From a bacterium (GTDB lineage Bacteria; Electryoneota; RPQS01), in assembly GCA_018814465.1 (NCBI GenBank), contig JAHIZR010000356.1:1-8143 (forward strand): DNA of 8,143 bases, read 5' to 3'. Both the position numbers and the translations under genes were made by a program. Positions 5,373 to 8,143 of this stretch are shown here, piece by piece; the stretch's first letter is position 1, and every line of letters begins with the position of its first letter. Below the pieces are notes generated by a model. It saw only the letters and a program-made list of their open reading frames with translations. It did no database searches and was not told the DNA's origin.

Positions 5373-6782
5373 ATGAGTTGGCTGGCCTCACTGCTTTATC
5401 CCACCCTGCAAAACCTGCAGCGTCATACATCGCGGCGCGACTTTCTGCTGGAAGAGCGGCTGCAAAAGAAACTAAGAAGCGAGAATCTTGCGTTTCTTCA
5501 GTCCTACAGCTTCTCCCAAGCGGTTAAATATGCCAACCGTATGGCGCAACTGAGTCCGGGATTCAGACGCCACCTGGAAGCCGCCGGAGTTCCGCTGCCG
5601 ATCCCTGAAGATCATGATGTGTGGTCACGCATCCCGATGATGACCAAAACTCAGATCAAAGATAATCCTGAAGCTTGGTATACCGTTCCCGTGGACGCGC
5701 CGGCATTGCACTGGACATCCACCTCCGGCTCGACCGGTCAGCCGTTTCGCTGCCCGATTGATCAATCCAGCATGACCGCTGAAATTATCGCCAACGAGTT
5801 GAACCTGAAGGCCGTCGGTTGGAGACCGCACTTTAAAGAAGCCGTCTTTAAGGTAAGAGGAAATCCGCCCCAAGGGATGCGGCGAGTCTTTCGCACGATG
5901 ATGGGAAACATTCCTTTAATGTATGCATCCCGCCAGATGTTTCCGGCCTCCGTGCCGGGTGTCATCGAGGAGCTTCGCAACGCTAAAGTCGAGTTGCTGC
6001 GCGGTTATCCGACAACCCTTGTGATGTTTGCTATCGAGATGCTGAAACTGAAGATTCCGTGTCACATCCCGATCATTGTCACGATCGGCGAACAGTTAAC
6101 CGCGGCGGGCGCAGTTACAATCGAGAAAGCTTTCCAAGGCAAGGTCTATCGAGATTACGGAGCGAGTGAAGCACAGCATATTGCATTCGAATGCCGAAAA
6201 CAGGATGGCTATCACATTGATTTGACACGCTATTATCTGGAGCTTATGAACGGTGACACACCGGTTAAGCCCGGCGAGACCGGAGAAATCGTTATTACTG
6301 CGTTTCGAAACGGAGCCATGCCCTTAGTTCGCTATTGCATCGGCGATCTGGCGACAATGCATGACGACAACGATTCTTGTCCCTGCGGCAGTCCGCTGCC
6401 TCGTTTGGGAGAAGTGCTGGGTCGTGTCGTCCGGGTCACTCTGACTTCTGAAGGCAAGCAGATCTCGGAATTCTTTTTTCACAGCTTTGTGCTGGTCCTC
6501 AATAATGCGCATGAGCATATCGCCCGCTATAAGGTGCTCCAAAAGGATCGGGAGATCTACGAGGTTCTCTGGGTCCCCCGGCATGAACGGGCTAAGGAAC
6601 ACTTGACAGAAATTGAACTGCAAATTCTCGAAAAAGCGAATGTGCCGATGAAAATCTCATGGAAAGAGGTTGAAGATATCCCCCCCGATCCTTCCGGCAA
6701 GCGCGGCTCTTTTGTGCCTCTGGCATATGATTCCGGAGAGGGTTATATAAAAAAGCCGAAAGATGATAACCGTCCGCAGTAA
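5373..6782 (+). CDS. PaaK/CapK-family adenylate-forming ligase (phenylacetate-CoA ligase-like)
   Basis: A 469-residue cytoplasmic enzyme of the ANL superfamily, which activates a carboxylate with ATP to an acyl-adenylate and usually passes it to CoA. Motifs in order: TSTSGSTGQPF (115-125, ATP P-loop), TIGEQLT (237-243), YGASE (262-266), RYCIGD (320-325, the adenine/ribose Asp), the CPCG pair (336-339) typical of PaaK-like enzymes, a GR hinge (350-351), and SGKRGSFV (441-448), where K443 fits the catalytic lysine. All key residues are present, so it should be active. Length is close to the 430-470 residues usual for the family. No phenylacetate-degradation genes are next to it, so the acid is unknown; CapK-type relatives also sit in polysaccharide clusters. 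ATG at 5373 has no purine-rich site. It lies 51 nt after the LemA-family gene, so cotranscription is possible. Confidence 0.9.
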   Translation: MSWLASLLYPTLQNLQRHTSRRDFLLEERLQKKLRSENLAFLQSYSFSQAVKYANRMAQLSPGFRRHLEAAGVPLPIPEDHDVWSRIPMMTKTQIKDNPEAWYTVPVDAPALHWTSTSGSTGQPFRCPIDQSSMTAEIIANELNLKAVGWRPHFKEAVFKVRGNPPQGMRRVFRTMMGNIPLMYASRQMFPASVPGVIEELRNAKVELLRGYPTTLVMFAIEMLKLKIPCHIPIIVTIGEQLTAAGAVTIEKAFQGKVYRDYGASEAQHIAFECRKQDGYHIDLTRYYLELMNGDTPVKPGETGEIVITAFRNGAMPLVRYCIGDLATMHDDNDSCPCGSPLPRLGEVLGRVVRVTLTSEGKQISEFFFHSFVLVLNNAHEHIARYKVLQKDREIYEVLWVPRHERAKEHLTEIELQILEKANVPMKISWKEVEDIPPDPSGKRGSFVPLAYDSGEGYIKKPKDDNRPQ

Positions 6783-6855
6783 TGTAAAACAGTTGTTCAT
6801 CGTGTTTAAGGAAATGCGGGAGACTCTGGAAAATTACTGTCCAAGGTTCTTCAAT

Positions 6856-6882
6856 AAAAAAACCGCGTGACACGTCACGCGG
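6856..6882 (-). terminator. Rho-independent terminator of the 61-residue protein gene
   Basis: CCGCGTGAC (6863-6871) and GTCACGCGG (6874-6882) are fully complementary; with a four-base loop this gives an 8-bp GC-rich stem. On the minus strand it is followed at once by seven U (6856-6862). It lies 29 nt past the stop codon of the minus-strand small gene. On the plus strand the stem is preceded by A7 but not followed by a U-run, so it serves the convergent PaaK-like gene poorly at best. Confidence 0.88.
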
Positions 6883-6911
6883 TGATGATTCCGTTCATGA
6901 TTCCAAAAAAG

Positions 6912-7097
6912 TCAGGCTGAGGCGGTCGGGAGATCGCGATAGCCCGGCTCGTTAGGGTCGAGTTCGATCAGCTTATCGCTGAGGGTGGAGGTCTGACCGT
7001 TCATCGGATTAATGACCATCAATTGAAGCGAAGGGTCATCATCCGGTGCGCGTTCCACAAAGACCAGCCACGGCGGTTTAGTGTTCGAATTTTTCAT
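6912..7097 (-). CDS. Small protein of unknown function (61 residues)
   Basis: I do not recognise this protein. From ATG at 7097 it has 61 residues, starting MKNSNTKPPWLVFVERAPDD and ending LDPNEPGYRDLPTASA, with no membrane segment, no signal peptide, no Cys and an acidic character. The beginning after residue 7 (PPWLVFVER) and LQLMVINPMNG (25-35) look like short beta-strands, so a small folded domain is possible. The same frame continues upstream to a TTG at 7151 (79 residues), but the ATG is preferred because the extension looks unlike protein and holds a ribosome site for a different frame. A rho-independent terminator directly downstream (6856-6882) argues that this is a real transcribed gene. 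It runs divergently from dnaG and convergently with the PaaK-like gene. Confidence 0.65.
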   Translation of the reverse strand: MKNSNTKPPWLVFVERAPDDDPSLQLMVINPMNGQTSTLSDKLIELDPNEPGYRDLPTASA

Positions 7098-7129
7098 CGT
7101 AGATCGTTCAGCCTTTCTCTCCCATCCAT
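7094..7129 (-). CDS. Possible leader ORF of 11 codons coupled to the small protein gene
   Basis: On the minus strand AGGAG (7138-7142) lies eight bases before ATG at 7129, which opens a frame encoding MDGRERLNDLR. Its TGA (7094-7096) overlaps the ATG of the 61-residue protein as ATGA. The downstream ATG lacks a well-placed ribosome site of its own (AAAGG is about 14 nt away), so coupled re-initiation is plausible. It could equally be chance; no codon-level evidence is possible at this length. Confidence 0.35.
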   Translation of the reverse strand: MDGRERLNDLR

Positions 7130-7144
7130 TTCCTGAACTCCTAA

Positions 7145-7163
7145 CTGGCAAACCCAGTGCCAG
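7145..7163. repeat. Short inverted repeat in the dnaG divergent region
   Basis: CTGGCA (7145-7150) and TGCCAG (7158-7163) form a perfect 6-bp inverted repeat with a 7-nt spacer, in the 56-nt gap between the leader ORF and dnaG. It could be an operator for either direction or chance. No convincing -35/-10 pair is visible here for dnaG. Confidence 0.35.
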
Positions 7164-7185
7164 AGCCCGAAGTTATTATTACTTA

Positions 7186-8143
7186 ATGAGAATTCCCGAA
7201 GACAAGATCGAAGACGTGCGGAATGCAAGCGACATCGTGTCGATTGTTTCAGGCTACGTCGGATTAAAGAAACGGGGTCAAAACTACTTCGGTCTTTGTC
7301 CTTTCCATAGCGAGAACACGCCCAGCTTCTCCGTCCATCCGGGCCGCCAGATCTACCGCTGTTTCGGCTGCGGCAAGGGCGGAAATGTGTTCAACTTCCT
7401 AATGGAAGTCGAGCGGATTACTTTCATTGAAGCCGTGCGCATGCTCGCCGCCAAAGCCGGAATAGAATTGCCGGCTTTGGAACAGGCTTCCGAAGGCCCG
7501 TCCGAGTCCGAGCAACTGGTGCAGGCCAACGGCTTGGCTCGAGATTTCTTTCACTCCTACCTCTTGAACTCCAAAGAAGCGGATGCGGTTTCGGCGCGGG
7601 AATACTTGGCAGGCAGAGGCTATACGGAACAAGCCATTAAAACCTATATGCTGGGCTATGCTCCGGATAGTTGGGATAAGCTCACCAACCATGCGCAGGC
7701 ATCACGAATTTCGTTGGAGATCATGCAGCAGGCGGGCTTGCTTAAGCGGGGCGGTGAAACCAATCGAGTTTACGATGCATTTCGAGATCGAGTTATCTTC
7801 CCGATTCGGAATCTCGCGGGCCGTGTGATCGGCTTCGGAGGACGACGCCTCAAGGAACCGGAGGGAGATCGAACCATTGCAAAATACATCAACTCGCCGG
7901 AAACCGCGGTCTACAATAAAGGCAAAGAGCTCTTCGGTCTCTGGGAAGCCCGCAATGAAATTCGGAGGCAGGATCGGGCGATCATGGTGGAAGGTTATAC
8001 CGATACGCTATCGCTGGTTTCTGCCGGAGTCAATATTGTCTGCGCGAGTCTGGGCACCTCTTTAACCGAGAACCAGGCGCGCCTGCTCAAGCGATTCACC
8101 GCCAATGTCAGTGTGCTCTATGATGGCGACGACGCGGGAATTA
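7186..8143 (+). CDS. dnaG: DNA primase DnaG, 3' end outside window
   Basis: DnaG makes the RNA primers for chromosome replication and works with the replicative helicase. From ATG at 7186 the frame is open to the window end (319 residues, about half of a usual primase). The N-terminal zinc-binding domain has C38, H41, C59 and C62 within CPFHSENTPSFSV and YRCFGCGKGGNVFNF. The RNA polymerase domain shows FRDRVIFPI (199-207), GFGGR (216-220), KYINSPET (233-240), then the TOPRIM parts MVEGYTD (267-273, with catalytic E269) and YDGDDAGI (312-319, with D313 and D315 as metal ligands). The rest of TOPRIM and the helicase-binding C-terminus lie beyond the window. No Shine-Dalgarno is visible; the leader is AU-rich (TTATTATTACTTA). 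In many bacteria rpoD follows dnaG, which cannot be checked here. Confidence 0.96.
   Translation, partial: MRIPEDKIEDVRNASDIVSIVSGYVGLKKRGQNYFGLCPFHSENTPSFSVHPGRQIYRCFGCGKGGNVFNFLMEVERITFIEAVRMLAAKAGIELPALEQASEGPSESEQLVQANGLARDFFHSYLLNSKEADAVSAREYLAGRGYTEQAIKTYMLGYAPDSWDKLTNHAQASRISLEIMQQAGLLKRGGETNRVYDAFRDRVIFPIRNLAGRVIGFGGRRLKEPEGDRTIAKYINSPETAVYNKGKELFGLWEARNEIRRQDRAIMVEGYTDTLSLVSAGVNIVCASLGTSLTENQARLLKRFTANVSVLYDGDDAGI

Noticed and set aside
6592..6873. 93-codon minus-strand frame at the 3' end of the PaaK-like gene
   Set aside because: Opposite a well-supported ligase C-terminus, and its start lies inside the terminator hairpin of the neighbouring gene.
6863..6882. Bidirectional terminator also serving the PaaK-like gene
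   Set aside because: On the plus strand the hairpin is followed by TGATGATTCC, not a U-run, so only the minus-strand direction fits a classical terminator.
7098..7151. TTG-initiated 79-residue version of the small protein
   Set aside because: The 18 extra residues are not preceded by a good ribosome site; the AGGAG in this region fits the ATG of a different frame better. The ATG at 7097 is kept, with modest certainty.

Overview
The window looks like a chromosomal segment of a Gram-negative bacterium of the FCB superphylum (Bacteroidota relatives or candidate phyla such as Zixibacteria, KSB1 or Electryoneota; I cannot resolve which). The main clue is a secreted parallel beta-helix protein with a Por/type IX secretion (T9SS) C-terminal sorting domain (YPNPFNP near residue 431, a C-terminal KLILMK) and an SPCIDAGDP motif, a combination familiar from that group. 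Moderate GC content, AT-rich gaps and mostly absent Shine-Dalgarno sequences agree with this, but none of it proves the lineage.

Left half, minus strand, read right to left: a HAD-superfamily phosphatase (3072-3782) with a good promoter upstream; the T9SS-sorted beta-helix protein (1456-2985) with a strong AAGGAGG ribosome site; holo-ACP synthase acpS 13 nt downstream (1008-1442); a 405-nt non-coding stretch (603-1007) packed with palindromes and a two-copy 83-bp tandem repeat; and the NAD(P)H-hydrate epimerase nnrE (602 down to the window edge, incomplete). acpS and nnrE are both housekeeping genes, for phosphopantetheinylation of acyl carrier protein and repair of hydrated NAD(P)H.

Right half, plus strand: a TPM-domain membrane protein (3976-4734) and a LemA-family protein (4737-5321) form a tight pair with a 2-nt gap, followed 51 nt later by a PaaK/CapK-type adenylate-forming ligase (5373-6782). 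A minus-strand gene for a 61-residue protein of unknown function (6912-7097) comes next. It has a clear rho-independent terminator at its 3' side (6856-6882) and a possible coupled 11-codon leader ORF at its 5' side. Divergent from it is dnaG, the replication primase (from 7186, cut by the window end after residue 319).

The window is mostly housekeeping and common accessory genes. I see no CRISPR array, transposase, phage gene, toxin-antitoxin pair or recognisable defence system. The most unusual material is the repeat and palindrome cluster between acpS and nnrE, the small unknown gene with its coupled leader ORF next to dnaG, and the compact TPM-LemA pair placed next to a PaaK-like ligase.
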